Below the pieces are notes generated by a model. The model ran no database searches and was not told the DNA's origin. It saw only the letters and a list, made by a program, of their open reading frames with translations. A stretch of DNA of 61,978 nt from a virus: positions 1 to 61,978 of IMG/VR virus record IMGVR_UViG_3300033153_003306; one strand, 5' to 3'. Each line of letters starts with the position of its first letter. The first letter of the stretch is position 1. This document shows, piece after piece, positions 7,621-16,771 of this stretch. Both the position numbers and the translations under genes were made by a program.

Positions 7621-8447
7621 TGTCTACTCATTTCTCTTGTTGTGTATTTAAAATATTCTTTAAACCATCTAACAAAACCTTCAACATTTTCTCCCAATGT
7701 TCTGTCAAGTCTTCCAAATATAAGTCTTAAATCATTAATAGCGTCGCCATCATGTGGTATTGTGGTGTAATGTGATTCCATAGTAATATTATTATGTTGG
7801 TCAATATACATACTAACTTTAATATCATAATCATGGTAATCAGAAGACCATAATAACTCTTGGTCTGTTAACCTATCACTAACATACCAACCATCAATGG
7901 TTATATCGTATATAGCATCAATTAAATCAACGAATAATACTTCTGAGGATACATTTTCTTCATCATCTAACTTATCTGAATCAATATCTTCCCAACCTTC
8001 ATCTAACTTATTATAATATTCTAATGCCATTGATTCCCATAGTTTATACTTACATTTATGATATTCGTCTAAGGTATTATCAATATTATTATTCCAAGGA
8101 CTTTCTTTCGCTATAACAAACATATCAGTATTATCCAGTAACCAACAAGTGTGTGTTCCTGTTGTATAGTTAAAATACTGATGATTAATAATATCACCTT
8201 TATCATTATTAAGTTTTATATGTAACAGATGCCCACCACCATTATCCCGATAAGTTGCTGTTATATGGTGATGTCTACCTTTAATAGTAAAATCACCATA
8301 ATCATCGAATAAAGTACAAATTTCTTCTATCTTATTTTTTAGTTGGTCACCACCGCTAAATTCTTTTTCTTCATCATCTAACTTACCCGAATCAATATCT
8401 TCCCAACCTTCAAGTAAATCTACATATTTAGTCATTAGTTTATTCAT
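7617..8447 (-). CDS. Putative internal head polyprotein, two WEDIDS-type domains
   Basis: 276 residues. A longer frame exists upstream, but the ATG at 8447 overlaps the preceding stop and begins with the conserved leader MNKLMTKYVDLLE, so I start there. Unit 1 follows GWEDIDSGKLDDEE and contains HITATY, NHQYFNYTTGTHTCWL. Unit 2 begins after KLDE (Glu150) with GWEDIDSDKLDDEE and contains GWYVSD and LLWSSDY. Unit 1 is a clear paralogue of unit 1 in the next gene (NHQFFNYTIGQHSCWL). Cutting after each x-x-E would release two ~135-residue proteins. Function unknown. Confidence 0.65.
   Translation of the reverse strand: MNKLMTKYVDLLEGWEDIDSGKLDDEEKEFSGGDQLKNKIEEICTLFDDYGDFTIKGRHHHITATYRDNGGGHLLHIKLNNDKGDIINHQYFNYTTGTHTCWLLDNTDMFVIAKESPWNNNIDNTLDEYHKCKYKLWESMALEYYNKLDEGWEDIDSDKLDDEENVSSEVLFVDLIDAIYDITIDGWYVSDRLTDQELLWSSDYHDYDIKVSMYIDQHNNITMESHYTTIPHDGDAINDLRLIFGRLDRTLGENVEGFVRWFKEYFKYTTREMSRQ
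8364..8447. repeat. 84-bp perfect direct repeat, copy 2
   Basis: Second copy of the repeat at 7537-7620, offset by 827 nt. It covers the 5' end of the gene at 7617-8447. Confidence 0.9.
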
Positions 8448-9276
8448 TATTATTTGCCAAATATCTATGTAATTGTCTATCAAAAATTTGTAATGCTTCC
8501 AACGTGTTTGAATGTGAATTATTAGCAATTTGATAATATATAACATGTCTGTGTTTTGAATCGTCATATCGTGATACTAATGTGTTACCATTTAGTCTAA
8601 AGTTTATTTTTAATGTTGCCCCATCACCACTTTTGATAAATCTTATAAAATCAATACCAATAGAAAATCCCCTCCAACCATGAATAAATACATCCCTATA
8701 AATAGCTGATACATCTTGCATAAATTCATCAAGAGTAAAACTATCGTTAACTTCTCCACTATCTTCGTTTTCTTCATCATCTAAGGCATCACTATCGATA
8801 TCATCCCAACCTTCTTTTAATTTCGTAACATCTTTCTTTTTATTATAATAGTTCTGTACCATCATATTCCATATATGATACCTACAATTTTGATATTCTG
8901 TAGTTACATCATCAAAAGTTTTATTCCAATCATTAGTTACGGCATTCACCCACAACGCATGTGCATCCTTGCGTAACCAACAACTATGTTGTCCTATTGT
9001 ATAATTAAAAAATTGGTGATTAATCAATTCACCATCATTAAATAGTTTTATGTGCATATTATCAAAACCACCTTGATTCACGTATTCTGCTGATAAAGTA
9101 AGGTGATTACCTCTAATATTAAAATCGTCACCATCTTTTTCGAATAACTCACAAAGTTTTATAATATTAGATTCTATGGTATTAACTCCAACTTGTTCTT
9201 CCTTATCTAATGAATCACTATCAATATCTTCCCAACCTTCAAGTAAATCTATATATTTTGTAAATAGTTTATTCAT
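8440..9276 (-). CDS. Putative internal head polyprotein, two WEDIDS-type domains
   Basis: 278 residues with leader MNKLFTKYIDLLE, then GWEDIDSDSLDKEE and a first domain sharing NHQ-F-F-N-Y-T and C-W-L blocks with the downstream paralogue. A second linker follows KLKE (Glu155): GWDDIDSDALDDEE, then a domain with IHGWRGF. The start overlaps the stop of the upstream gene (TAATG). The predicted cut sites are (L/I)-x-E before Gly-Trp. It belongs to the five-gene expansion described under findings. No known domain was recognised. Confidence 0.65.
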   Translation of the reverse strand: MNKLFTKYIDLLEGWEDIDSDSLDKEEQVGVNTIESNIIKLCELFEKDGDDFNIRGNHLTLSAEYVNQGGFDNMHIKLFNDGELINHQFFNYTIGQHSCWLRKDAHALWVNAVTNDWNKTFDDVTTEYQNCRYHIWNMMVQNYYNKKKDVTKLKEGWDDIDSDALDDEENEDSGEVNDSFTLDEFMQDVSAIYRDVFIHGWRGFSIGIDFIRFIKSGDGATLKINFRLNGNTLVSRYDDSKHRHVIYYQIANNSHSNTLEALQIFDRQLHRYLANNNE

Positions 9277-10331
9277 TAGAATCCTGGTCCACCTGCCGCA
9301 CCACCATCAGCACCTAAAGTAACACTACTATCACTTGGTGGGTTAACTAAACCTTTTACATCACTTGTACCACTTGGTACTATAACAGATTGTTTTCTTA
9401 CCTTATTCTTTTGGTCTTTTTCTAATGCTTTCTGTTTCTTAGTTTCTGTGTTATAATGATTAGCAACCATATTATCTAATCTTGATTCTTTTATATATTT
9501 TAAATTATGTTCTTGTACCCAATGTTCAACACCTTTATATAATATTTTTACTGTTGGAAAGTTGAGTTTATCATTTCTACCAATAACGTCGACAATCGCA
9601 CCTTTTGGTACTATTGTTTCTACATCAGCATCAGCAAATTTACCTATATCGTAATAATCTCTTTTTTCTACAGGCTCTTTTAATACCGCTTTCTTAGAAC
9701 TACTTTCTTCTAATACATCACTACAGTAAGGGCAACTAAAATCTTCTGTTAATCCAAAGTGATAACTTACACCACCACAATTAGGACACATTAATTGATT
9801 ATCATCATCACAATCTTCATCCATAAATGGTTCAATACTTTCTTTATTAATAGTAACAAAGTTGTTCATAAAGGTATCATTATCAATTACAAAGTCATGC
9901 TTCTTATTAGTTCTTTTCTTAATAGCAGAAGAAACATAAGAATTATACTCATCTTTGTTAAGTAAATAGAAATACTCACCTCTGTAAATAGTACTTGGTT
10001 TGTTGTTAGTATCAAATGCATCAACATCAACCTTACTTGCAAACAAGTTACTACTTTCACTAATACTATCAGCGTCAGGTCTATCAGCATTTATAATATC
10101 ACCAATAATCTTTGAATATTCTTTAGGATTACTAATACCAATCTTATTAGTTGCATTAACAGGTAATGAGTCAGCATTCGTATCAGTATTATCCATCCAA
10201 TCTTTTAATTTTAATAAACCTTCAACTCCATCAGTTTTTCTGATATCGTTAAGGTGTTCTTTCATTTTATCTGAAAGGTGTGTTAGTTTTTGTTCTAACA
10301 TACTTTTAATTTCTTCTTTTGTATATATCAT
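9276..10331 (-). CDS. Hypothetical late protein with a zinc ribbon
   Basis: 351 residues, unrecognised. It starts with a helical segment (MIYTKEEIKSMLEQKLTHL) without the packaging leader. A zinc ribbon (CPNCGG...CPYC, residues ~180-205) sits in the middle. An SH3-like stretch follows (PKGAIVDVIGRNDKLNFPTV, then KGVEHWVQEHNL), and the end is Gly/Ala-rich (GGAAGGPGF). A late promoter word lies 30 nt upstream (10361-10368). Lying inside the internal-protein block suggests a virion or head-assembly role; that is only context. Confidence 0.55.
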   Translation of the reverse strand: MIYTKEEIKSMLEQKLTHLSDKMKEHLNDIRKTDGVEGLLKLKDWMDNTDTNADSLPVNATNKIGISNPKEYSKIIGDIINADRPDADSISESSNLFASKVDVDAFDTNNKPSTIYRGEYFYLLNKDEYNSYVSSAIKKRTNKKHDFVIDNDTFMNNFVTINKESIEPFMDEDCDDDNQLMCPNCGGVSYHFGLTEDFSCPYCSDVLEESSSKKAVLKEPVEKRDYYDIGKFADADVETIVPKGAIVDVIGRNDKLNFPTVKILYKGVEHWVQEHNLKYIKESRLDNMVANHYNTETKKQKALEKDQKNKVRKQSVIVPSGTSDVKGLVNPPSDSSVTLGADGGAAGGPGF

Positions 10332-10360
10332 ATTAATCCTCTTATTATCTTGTATATTAT

Positions 10361-10368
10361 TATTTATA
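10361..10368 (-). promoter_or_regulatory. T4-type late promoter
   Basis: TATAAATA on the minus strand, 30 nt before the ATG at 10331, in a 42-nt intergenic gap. It would drive the zinc-ribbon gene and the two- and one-domain internal-protein genes below it. Confidence 0.6.
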
Positions 10369-10373
10369 ATTAA

Positions 10374-13064
10374 TTATTCAGCAATTCTGGACAATACCCG
10401 ATTATTTAACACATTTAGACACAATTCACTAATTCTTTCGTATTCTGTATTTACATTAAAACTACCAGTAAATAGTGCTGATAGTTCTTTACCAAGTTCA
10501 TTAAATGTTGTTAGTAAAAAATCGAACACGGTATCATCATCTACCCCACGACTACCACCAGAATTATCAGTATCCCATAAATTTATAGTTATAGTATTTT
10601 TATCATTTGATAGGGTTATATTATTATCATTAATAGTAATATTCCAATTGTCTGCATGTTGTTGTCTGATATCATTTAGTACACGGTTCGTTATATCTGT
10701 TGTAAACTCCCTAATTGTTATACCATTTTCTACACGCTTTACATTTTCTTCATCATCTAACATACCTGAATCAATATCTTCCCAACCTTCTTGTAGTCCT
10801 ATATCAGTATATTCTTCAACAATTCTACGTACATCGTTATCTAACATTCTTATCAAACTATCACCAATAACATGATAATTATTACCGAAATCAAGATTAT
10901 CACCAACATAACTATCATATTCGTCATCGCTATCAATATAAACTTGTGCTAAAAAGTTAAAATTTCCATCAACAAAAGCCAATTCGTCAAGGGGTGATAA
11001 ACTCAATGGTCGTATTTTTACAACAACTTCATGGTTTGATAACTCTATATAATGCAAATTATTTACTTCTAAAAAGTTTCTATTCCAATCCTTAAAAAAT
11101 TCAGAACGTTCTAAATAATGACGAATCATTCTACTAGTGATTTGGTTTAGCATTTGTTTATTTGTGGTATGTGTTAGTGTTCTTCTTGGTTGTCCTTTTG
11201 GTATAATTTGTTCTTCATCATCTAATGCGTCACTATCAATATCTTCCCACGCTTCGCTAAGTTCAAACAATTTTCTCATCACTTTTAAATAAAATCTACG
11301 ATATATACCAAATATACTATCTAATGGTGAGTCAGAAGACCAATGTTCATTACCATTAACAAACGTAACTCTATTATTAATTTTTATTCTTCCAAAAAAT
11401 TGGTAAACCCCTTCTGATGCTAAACTATCATCGTGTAAATTTAAATCATCTGTTACCCAAGGTTCGATAATTATTTTATCTTTACCATTAATAAATGTAA
11501 CAATATGTGGGTTCGCACTTTGAAGTCTTTCTTCTCTTGTTAAATGTTTCCAACCACTAGGAATTTTTGTTAGTATATTAAGTGGTTCACCTAAACCATC
11601 AACATAATTCTCTAATGTTTGTTGTCCTGGTGTTGTAATATTTTCTTCATCATCTAACTTAGCTGAATCAATATCTTCCCAACCTTCACTTATTTGTTTT
11701 TTAGCATTATTTAGTACTCTGGTTAATAACTGGCTAAATATTTTGTGATTTTCACCAACTGCACCACCAGTATTACATCTTTTACTAAACAATCCATTAC
11801 CATAATGCACATCATCTTTTAATAAAGCTGAATAGAAATGATAATCCATAACCCCTGTATATTCAGCACTTAAAGGATTAACAGTTTGATTAATAGGTAA
11901 TGCGGAGAAGAATATTTCCCATCCATCCTTACGTAAATATAAAAATCTTCTACTGCTTGTATTATAAGTGGGGGTATTCCAATTATATTCTACTTCCCAA
12001 CCATTCATACTTGGCGCATCTATCCAACTTCTATTAATAGCACCATTGATGTTACGCATTATTAGACCTAACATATCGTCATTAGTGAATACTTTTTCAG
12101 GTTTTTTGTTTGATTTATCTTCTTCATCATCTAACTTAGCTGAATCAATATCATCCCAACCTTCATATACACTCCCTGTAATATGTGTTTTATTAAACAT
12201 TTTCCCTAAGTGATGTACACCCATATCACTTTCCATTTTTTCTATAAACTCGTCAACAGTGCGACAAGACATATATGCCCCGAAAAAAGTAGCGCTATTG
12301 TCTTCATGTTTTTTATAAACCTTTGGTACTACACGATTTGCACTACTACCTTCATCTATAAATATTTGTATGTGTATTTTATATTTAGGGTGGCTCCACA
12401 CCATTTTGTTATCACCGATGTAATTAACAACCCATCCATCAATAGCCCATTTACCACTAACAGATTTAATATGCTTTATTATGTTTTCACGCGTAATGTT
12501 TGGAAGTGTTTTACTTTCTTCATCATCTAACTTAGCTGAATCAATATCTTCCCACGCTTCATTTAATGGTATTTTATAACCATTATCAATAAAATTGAGG
12601 TATCTTCTAGTAACATTAGTCATAACTACTCTCATTAGGGATAAATATAGCTCTGATTGTGCCCTGGTATTATCATATTTTTGAAATGGTATTACTCGTT
12701 CACCATATATAGAGTCAACATATGCTTTATCATCTTCTACCCCCATTGTAGTTTTTGCTTTTATTAACATTTTTTCTTCACTACCATAAAAAGGTATTGT
12801 TTCAAATATTAAATTTTTATCCCAATCCCACCAAGTAATATATAATTTTTTGGACGTATCTAAATTGGTAATTTGAAAATCTATGTTTTTAAATAGGGGG
12901 TCTTTTTTTCTATCTATAGCGACAGTGGTTGCAAACTTCTTTGCATAGTCGTATAATAGGTTGGGGTTCTGTTCTTCATCATCCAATGCAACTGAATCAA
13001 TATGATGAACATGCTCTTCTTCTAATATATATTCTTGATATATTTCATCTATTTGTTTTGTCAA
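10374..13064 (-). CDS. Large putative internal head polyprotein, six WEDIDS-type units
   Basis: 896 residues. The start is a TTG at 13064, preceded by AAGGAGG at 8 nt; no ATG fits. The leader MTKQIDEIYQEYILEE is followed by HHIDSVALDDEEQ, a variant linker. Five more linkers follow predicted cuts at Glu169 (AWEDIDSAKLDDEE), Glu301 (GWDDIDSAKLDDEE), Glu460 (GWEDIDSAKLDDEE), Glu604 (AWEDIDSDALDDEE) and Glu759 (GWEDIDSGMLDDEE). Units are about 130-160 residues and diverged, but several keep GW-x-V and W-S blocks. The residue before each Glu fits (L/I/V/Y)-x-E. I infer proteolytic maturation in the prohead into six polypeptides. Confidence 0.7.
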   Translation of the reverse strand: MTKQIDEIYQEYILEEEHVHHIDSVALDDEEQNPNLLYDYAKKFATTVAIDRKKDPLFKNIDFQITNLDTSKKLYITWWDWDKNLIFETIPFYGSEEKMLIKAKTTMGVEDDKAYVDSIYGERVIPFQKYDNTRAQSELYLSLMRVVMTNVTRRYLNFIDNGYKIPLNEAWEDIDSAKLDDEESKTLPNITRENIIKHIKSVSGKWAIDGWVVNYIGDNKMVWSHPKYKIHIQIFIDEGSSANRVVPKVYKKHEDNSATFFGAYMSCRTVDEFIEKMESDMGVHHLGKMFNKTHITGSVYEGWDDIDSAKLDDEEDKSNKKPEKVFTNDDMLGLIMRNINGAINRSWIDAPSMNGWEVEYNWNTPTYNTSSRRFLYLRKDGWEIFFSALPINQTVNPLSAEYTGVMDYHFYSALLKDDVHYGNGLFSKRCNTGGAVGENHKIFSQLLTRVLNNAKKQISEGWEDIDSAKLDDEENITTPGQQTLENYVDGLGEPLNILTKIPSGWKHLTREERLQSANPHIVTFINGKDKIIIEPWVTDDLNLHDDSLASEGVYQFFGRIKINNRVTFVNGNEHWSSDSPLDSIFGIYRRFYLKVMRKLFELSEAWEDIDSDALDDEEQIIPKGQPRRTLTHTTNKQMLNQITSRMIRHYLERSEFFKDWNRNFLEVNNLHYIELSNHEVVVKIRPLSLSPLDELAFVDGNFNFLAQVYIDSDDEYDSYVGDNLDFGNNYHVIGDSLIRMLDNDVRRIVEEYTDIGLQEGWEDIDSGMLDDEENVKRVENGITIREFTTDITNRVLNDIRQQHADNWNITINDNNITLSNDKNTITINLWDTDNSGGSRGVDDDTVFDFLLTTFNELGKELSALFTGSFNVNTEYERISELCLNVLNNRVLSRIAE

Positions 13065-13077
13065 TCGACAATCCTCC

Positions 13078-14025
13078 TTAATCTAGTGAATCATCGTCTT
13101 CTAATATTGGAGTAAGTCCTTCTTGCACACAACTAATAAAATAATTCACATCTAAATCTTTTGGTTTTTTTGGGTCGAAATCTGGTTCGTATGGTATGAT
13201 TCTTTCTTCTAATATTTGTTTTCTATCTCTACGAGTTTTCACAACTCTTATATTTAAAGCACCTTCATAGAATATTGTAATTTTATATTTCCAATTACTA
13301 ACTCTTGAACCTCTTCTGCCTTCTTCATCACTAATTCTCCAAAGTGCTAAACTTGGATACATATTACTTCCATATCCTGAACGAATTTGCTTATATGTAA
13401 ATCTTTGTTTTACACCCTTAACAACATAGTAAGCATTACGACTCATTACTTTATTAGAGATTGTTGCTCTCATTTGTTCTTTATCTGCGAATGTATATAG
13501 TTTATGTCCTAATTCTTTGCTTTCTTCTTTATCTATATCACTATGGTCTAATTTATCCCAACTTCTTTCTTCGTTGATAGTAGGGTTATTAAGTGGGTCA
13601 AATTCTTTTAGTTTCTGACGAATACTACCCAATGATAGTTCATGTATTATTGTTCCTATTAGTCGTTCATAGTCTGCATCAGCATCCCACGTTGCATCAA
13701 ATGGTATAGTGTATTCGTCTAAAAGGTCACCACCACGTGCAATAGCACATACAATACCATGTGCTCCTTCCCAAAAAGGTGTAGTATATATTAATATCTC
13801 TGATTTAGGGTTTGACCATTCCCAAGCACCCGCAAAACTTAATTCTAAACTCCATCCATTAATTTCGTGATTTCTTAGTCTATCGTTTAGTTCCCAACCA
13901 TATCTGTATAATTCTTTTGGTCCATCTGTTTCTACATTTTCTTCATCATCTAATGCACTACCATCGATATCATCCCAAGCTTCATTAACTATATCATTAT
14001 ATTCATCTGTTATAAAAAATTTCAT
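13078..14025 (-). CDS. Putative internal head polyprotein, two WEDIDS-type units
   Basis: 315 residues. The leader MKFFITDEYNDIVNE is followed by AWDDIDGSALDDEE, and unit 1 contains INGWSLEL and WEWSNPKSEILIY. A second, diverged linker near residue 154 (INEERSWDKLDHSDIDKEES) opens unit 2, which is more basic (VVKTRRDRKQ) and ends in a very acidic tail (EDDDSLD). The gene lies between the six-unit polyprotein and another leader-bearing gene, with 12-13 nt spacings. It is of the same family as its neighbours; the function is unknown. Confidence 0.65.
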   Translation of the reverse strand: MKFFITDEYNDIVNEAWDDIDGSALDDEENVETDGPKELYRYGWELNDRLRNHEINGWSLELSFAGAWEWSNPKSEILIYTTPFWEGAHGIVCAIARGGDLLDEYTIPFDATWDADADYERLIGTIIHELSLGSIRQKLKEFDPLNNPTINEERSWDKLDHSDIDKEESKELGHKLYTFADKEQMRATISNKVMSRNAYYVVKGVKQRFTYKQIRSGYGSNMYPSLALWRISDEEGRRGSRVSNWKYKITIFYEGALNIRVVKTRRDRKQILEERIIPYEPDFDPKKPKDLDVNYFISCVQEGLTPILEDDDSLD

Positions 14026-14037
14026 TTTATATTCATC

Positions 14038-14562
14038 CTATGTTTTAGGTGTAAATTTATCATACTTCGACCTTAGTTGTTCGAGCTTACGTGTTATATC
14101 TTTAATATAATCGTCTATAGCTTCATCTTCTGTTACGTGCATAGCGAAATTAGACATGTTAAAATCACCAAGTTCTGTGTGTATCACATTACCATCAATA
14201 GTACAATCGTATTTAAACTTCCAATCTAATATCTTCTCGTATTTGTCACCAGGTTGTGGGTATATTAATTCTGTATTCATTTTAATAATTGCCACATGGT
14301 TTGTGTGTCTAATAGGTACATTAACATATAATGTTCTTTTTGAATTAGTAATTATGCCTTGCATCTCAGGCATGTAATGTATCTCACACCATGTAGGCAC
14401 TTTATTATTTTCGTGTATTCGTGTGTGTATTGCATGTACTATATTTTCTAATTGTACTTCACAAGATGGACTGTTAAAACTATCTTCTTCTTCGACACTC
14501 CAATCAACAACCCCATCGGCTTCTGATAATAATTGTTTATAAATATCATTTATTTTGCTCAT
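14038..14562 (-). CDS. Putative internal head protein with leader and acidic linker variant
   Basis: 174 residues. MSKINDIYKQLLSEA fits the leader with a cut after LSE. The next residues, DGVVDWSVEEEDSF, look like a diverged W-(acidic) linker. The body shows no known motif; it has a beta-rich look with TLYVNVPIRHTNHVAI and ends basic (RSKYDKFTPKT). It heads the internal-protein run directly downstream of the 14572-15246 gene. Packaging is inferred from the leader. Confidence 0.5.
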   Translation of the reverse strand: MSKINDIYKQLLSEADGVVDWSVEEEDSFNSPSCEVQLENIVHAIHTRIHENNKVPTWCEIHYMPEMQGIITNSKRTLYVNVPIRHTNHVAIIKMNTELIYPQPGDKYEKILDWKFKYDCTIDGNVIHTELGDFNMSNFAMHVTEDEAIDDYIKDITRKLEQLRSKYDKFTPKT

Positions 14563-14571
14563 GTTTTATCC

Positions 14572-15246
14572 TTATATTTTAAACGCCATATCATTAAAGT
14601 CGTTCTTTACATAACAGTTAGTTCCTGACATGTGTTGAAACTCTAATACATATTGAAGTTCTTTACTTCTTAATGAATGTTTGTATCTGTCACCTTTTGA
14701 AATGTTTTGAATAATATTAACACTTTCAGGGTTATGGCATTCAACAATGTAATGGTTCTTCATAGGGTTAAACACTATTTCGTTTTCATATACTTTACCT
14801 GTTTTGTCGTGATTAACTAATAAGAACTCATTTTTCTTTTGTTCTATAATGAATGTCTTATATTCTCTTCTACCCATAGCATAATGTTCTTTAATAGCAC
14901 CTTGGTCTTTGGCTTCTATCTTTGGAAATATACTAAAGAATTCAGTAGACTTTTGACTATCTACAATTCCTGTCTGATTAAAGATTTCATCAGCATCTTT
15001 CATACTTCTAACATATTCAGCACCACTATCTCTTCTAGTGAAGTTTTGTTCGTGGTCATACTCTTCTACATCGTCTGTATATCTTTTCTTCGTCTTTTTC
15101 ACTACTGCTTTACCAGGAATATTCTTAACATCATCATAAGCATTAGGTGATACAGTTGCTTCTTCTTTTTCTTTCTTCTTCTTATCACATTCTAATAGAC
15201 CTTCTGGGTATTTGTCTTTAATGTGAAGTATATCTTTCATTTTCAT
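14572..15246 (-). CDS. Hypothetical late protein
   Basis: 224 residues, unrecognised. The N-terminus is highly charged (LLECDKKKKEKEEA), followed by KTKKRY and a mixed C-terminal domain (YKTFIIEQKKNEFLLVNHD, NHYIVECHNPES, ELQYVLEFQHMSG) that looks beta-rich. A late promoter word lies 36 nt upstream. It separates the baseplate genes from the internal-protein block. No function can be assigned. Confidence 0.55.
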   Translation of the reverse strand: MKMKDILHIKDKYPEGLLECDKKKKEKEEATVSPNAYDDVKNIPGKAVVKKTKKRYTDDVEEYDHEQNFTRRDSGAEYVRSMKDADEIFNQTGIVDSQKSTEFFSIFPKIEAKDQGAIKEHYAMGRREYKTFIIEQKKNEFLLVNHDKTGKVYENEIVFNPMKNHYIVECHNPESVNIIQNISKGDRYKHSLRSKELQYVLEFQHMSGTNCYVKNDFNDMAFKI

Positions 15247-15281
15247 GTTATATCCTTATTATTTTTATTTAATTATATAGT

Positions 15282-15289
15282 TATTTATA
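15282..15289 (-). promoter_or_regulatory. T4-type late promoter
   Basis: TATAAATA on the minus strand, 36 nt before the ATG at 15246, in a 48-nt gap between the gp54-like gene and the hypothetical late gene. Confidence 0.6.
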
Positions 15290-15294
15290 AAAAG

Positions 15295-16443
15295 TTACTT
15301 CCCTTTTTCACTACTATTAATAACTTCTTTGGTATCATTATTAGTTTTTAACCACTCATAAGTATTATTATACATATTGTAAGTCATACTTGCTAATTCA
15401 CTTAGTGAAAGGTCGTGATTAGAATTATCAAAAGATTCTTCTTCTAATCCTTGGAATGTGAACATGACTGCTCTACTCAGGAAGTCGCCTTGTTTATTAT
15501 CAAGTGAATAGTTCTGCATTGAATCTAACTGTACATTATAGAATGTTTTAGTGTTTATCTTAAATTCGTTATAAGTAGATGGAACATGGTTGTTTAATAC
15601 TGGGTTATCATTATTACCTAGGTGATGCATTGACTTATACGATGTAATTCTAATTTGAAATTTGTTTTCTCTTGTATTATTAAAATATTTTGAATATTCT
15701 GCCATGTAATGTAAGAACCTATCAATATTACCTCTCATATCATATGTAAAGTTAATTGTAAGATGTGGGTCATAATGTTGGTTATTAATAAATGTTAAAT
15801 CTTGACCAAATCTACTAATGGTTGCTTTCTTTGATGTAAAGTTAGGAAACTGAACACTATCAACCATATAGTTTAATAGTATCTGATAGTTTTTAGGTTC
15901 TGTTATATCTGTATTATTAGTATAAGTGCCTCGTGCAGTCTCATTAGATGATTTTACAAAATTTACATCTCTACGAGATAACACATTATAATCTCTTGGT
16001 GTTAAATTTTCAGCAGGTACTTCGTTTCTTAAATTTACAGAATTATTAGTAGAATCAGAACCTTTTTTAGTTCTTATAAATTCCACGTAAAACCTATTGT
16101 TATTAACAAACTCATTATGGAATGTATTAATAAATATTTCTTTAGACATCATTGGAGTCATATGTGATAAGTCATCAGCATCATCAACATCAGGGTGATA
16201 ATTTGCTGATACACCGCCTCTCAAAAATAATCCATACGTAAAGTCTAAAGCATATTGAACCGCCGCACCAACAAGACCAGGTTGATATAGATTATTACTA
16301 TTCATTAAAGCTTTTCGTATTTCACTATCACCATAACCATATAAATAACCTTTAGTTTTTTCAGCTAAAGCTCTTGTCCAACTATGATGTGTTCTATCAT
16401 AATCATATCCAAATTGTGTTTTATCACTATTAAAAAATGCCAT
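15295..16443 (-). CDS. Baseplate tail-tube junction protein, gp54-like
   Basis: 382 residues. The central and C-terminal regions look like the tail-tube fold used by T4 gp19, gp48 and gp54: MVDSVQFPNF, then a beta-rich stretch with LTINFTYDMRGNIDRFLHYM, and NVQLDSMQNYSLDNKQGD followed by AVMFTF. It lies downstream of the hub genes (gp27 and gp5 OB). T4 gp54 is about 320 residues. It would form the ring from which the tail tube polymerises. gp48 is assigned separately to 18544-19503, so gp54 is the more likely role, by position and fold only. Confidence 0.5.
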   Translation of the reverse strand: MAFFNSDKTQFGYDYDRTHHSWTRALAEKTKGYLYGYGDSEIRKALMNSNNLYQPGLVGAAVQYALDFTYGLFLRGGVSANYHPDVDDADDLSHMTPMMSKEIFINTFHNEFVNNNRFYVEFIRTKKGSDSTNNSVNLRNEVPAENLTPRDYNVLSRRDVNFVKSSNETARGTYTNNTDITEPKNYQILLNYMVDSVQFPNFTSKKATISRFGQDLTFINNQHYDPHLTINFTYDMRGNIDRFLHYMAEYSKYFNNTRENKFQIRITSYKSMHHLGNNDNPVLNNHVPSTYNEFKINTKTFYNVQLDSMQNYSLDNKQGDFLSRAVMFTFQGLEEESFDNSNHDLSLSELASMTYNMYNNTYEWLKTNNDTKEVINSSEKGK

Positions 16444-16447
16444 ATTT

Positions 16448-16771
16448 TTATCCTATATTATTTTTAAGAACACAACCTAACCAAATACCTGCATTTGGAT
16501 TGATTCCGTCACTGTTATCGTTTAAGAACTGTACCCATACTTCATCATCAACATCAGGTATATCGCCTGTTCTATATAGTGAAGGAGCACAATGGTCTAC
16601 CCATATACCAAAGTCTTTCTTTTTAAACTTATCTTCTATATCATGTACACCAATAACTCTAACATACAATCTTTCTCTGGCTAAAGGGTCTTGGTTGTTT
16701 AATACTTTACCTATAAATATTCCATTTAAGGAAACATCAGTATATTCTATATCACTTTTCATTATTTCCAC
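16448..16771 (-). CDS. Baseplate spike OB-fold protein, gp5 N-terminal domain-like
   Basis: 107 residues. NGIFIGKVLNNQDPLARERLYVRVIGVH is the pattern of the gp5/VgrG OB-fold (G-x-V-x-x-x-x-D-P-x-x-x-x-R-(V/L)-x-V-R-V-x-G). It is followed by WVDHCAPS, a GDIPDVDDEVWVQF strand and GIWLGCVL. The lysozyme and beta-helix parts of T4 gp5 are absent, so this is a stand-alone OB domain. Its start overlaps the end of the gp27-like gene, as expected for a hub pair. Confidence 0.75.
   Translation of the reverse strand: MEIMKSDIEYTDVSLNGIFIGKVLNNQDPLARERLYVRVIGVHDIEDKFKKKDFGIWVDHCAPSLYRTGDIPDVDDEVWVQFLNDNSDGINPNAGIWLGCVLKNNIG

Noticed and set aside
10000-10875. 291-codon open frame on the plus strand across two minus-strand genes
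   Set aside because: Its sequence is a low-complexity Ser/Leu/Ile/Phe string typical of the antisense of AT-rich coding DNA, and the minus-strand polyprotein there has motifs and repeats.
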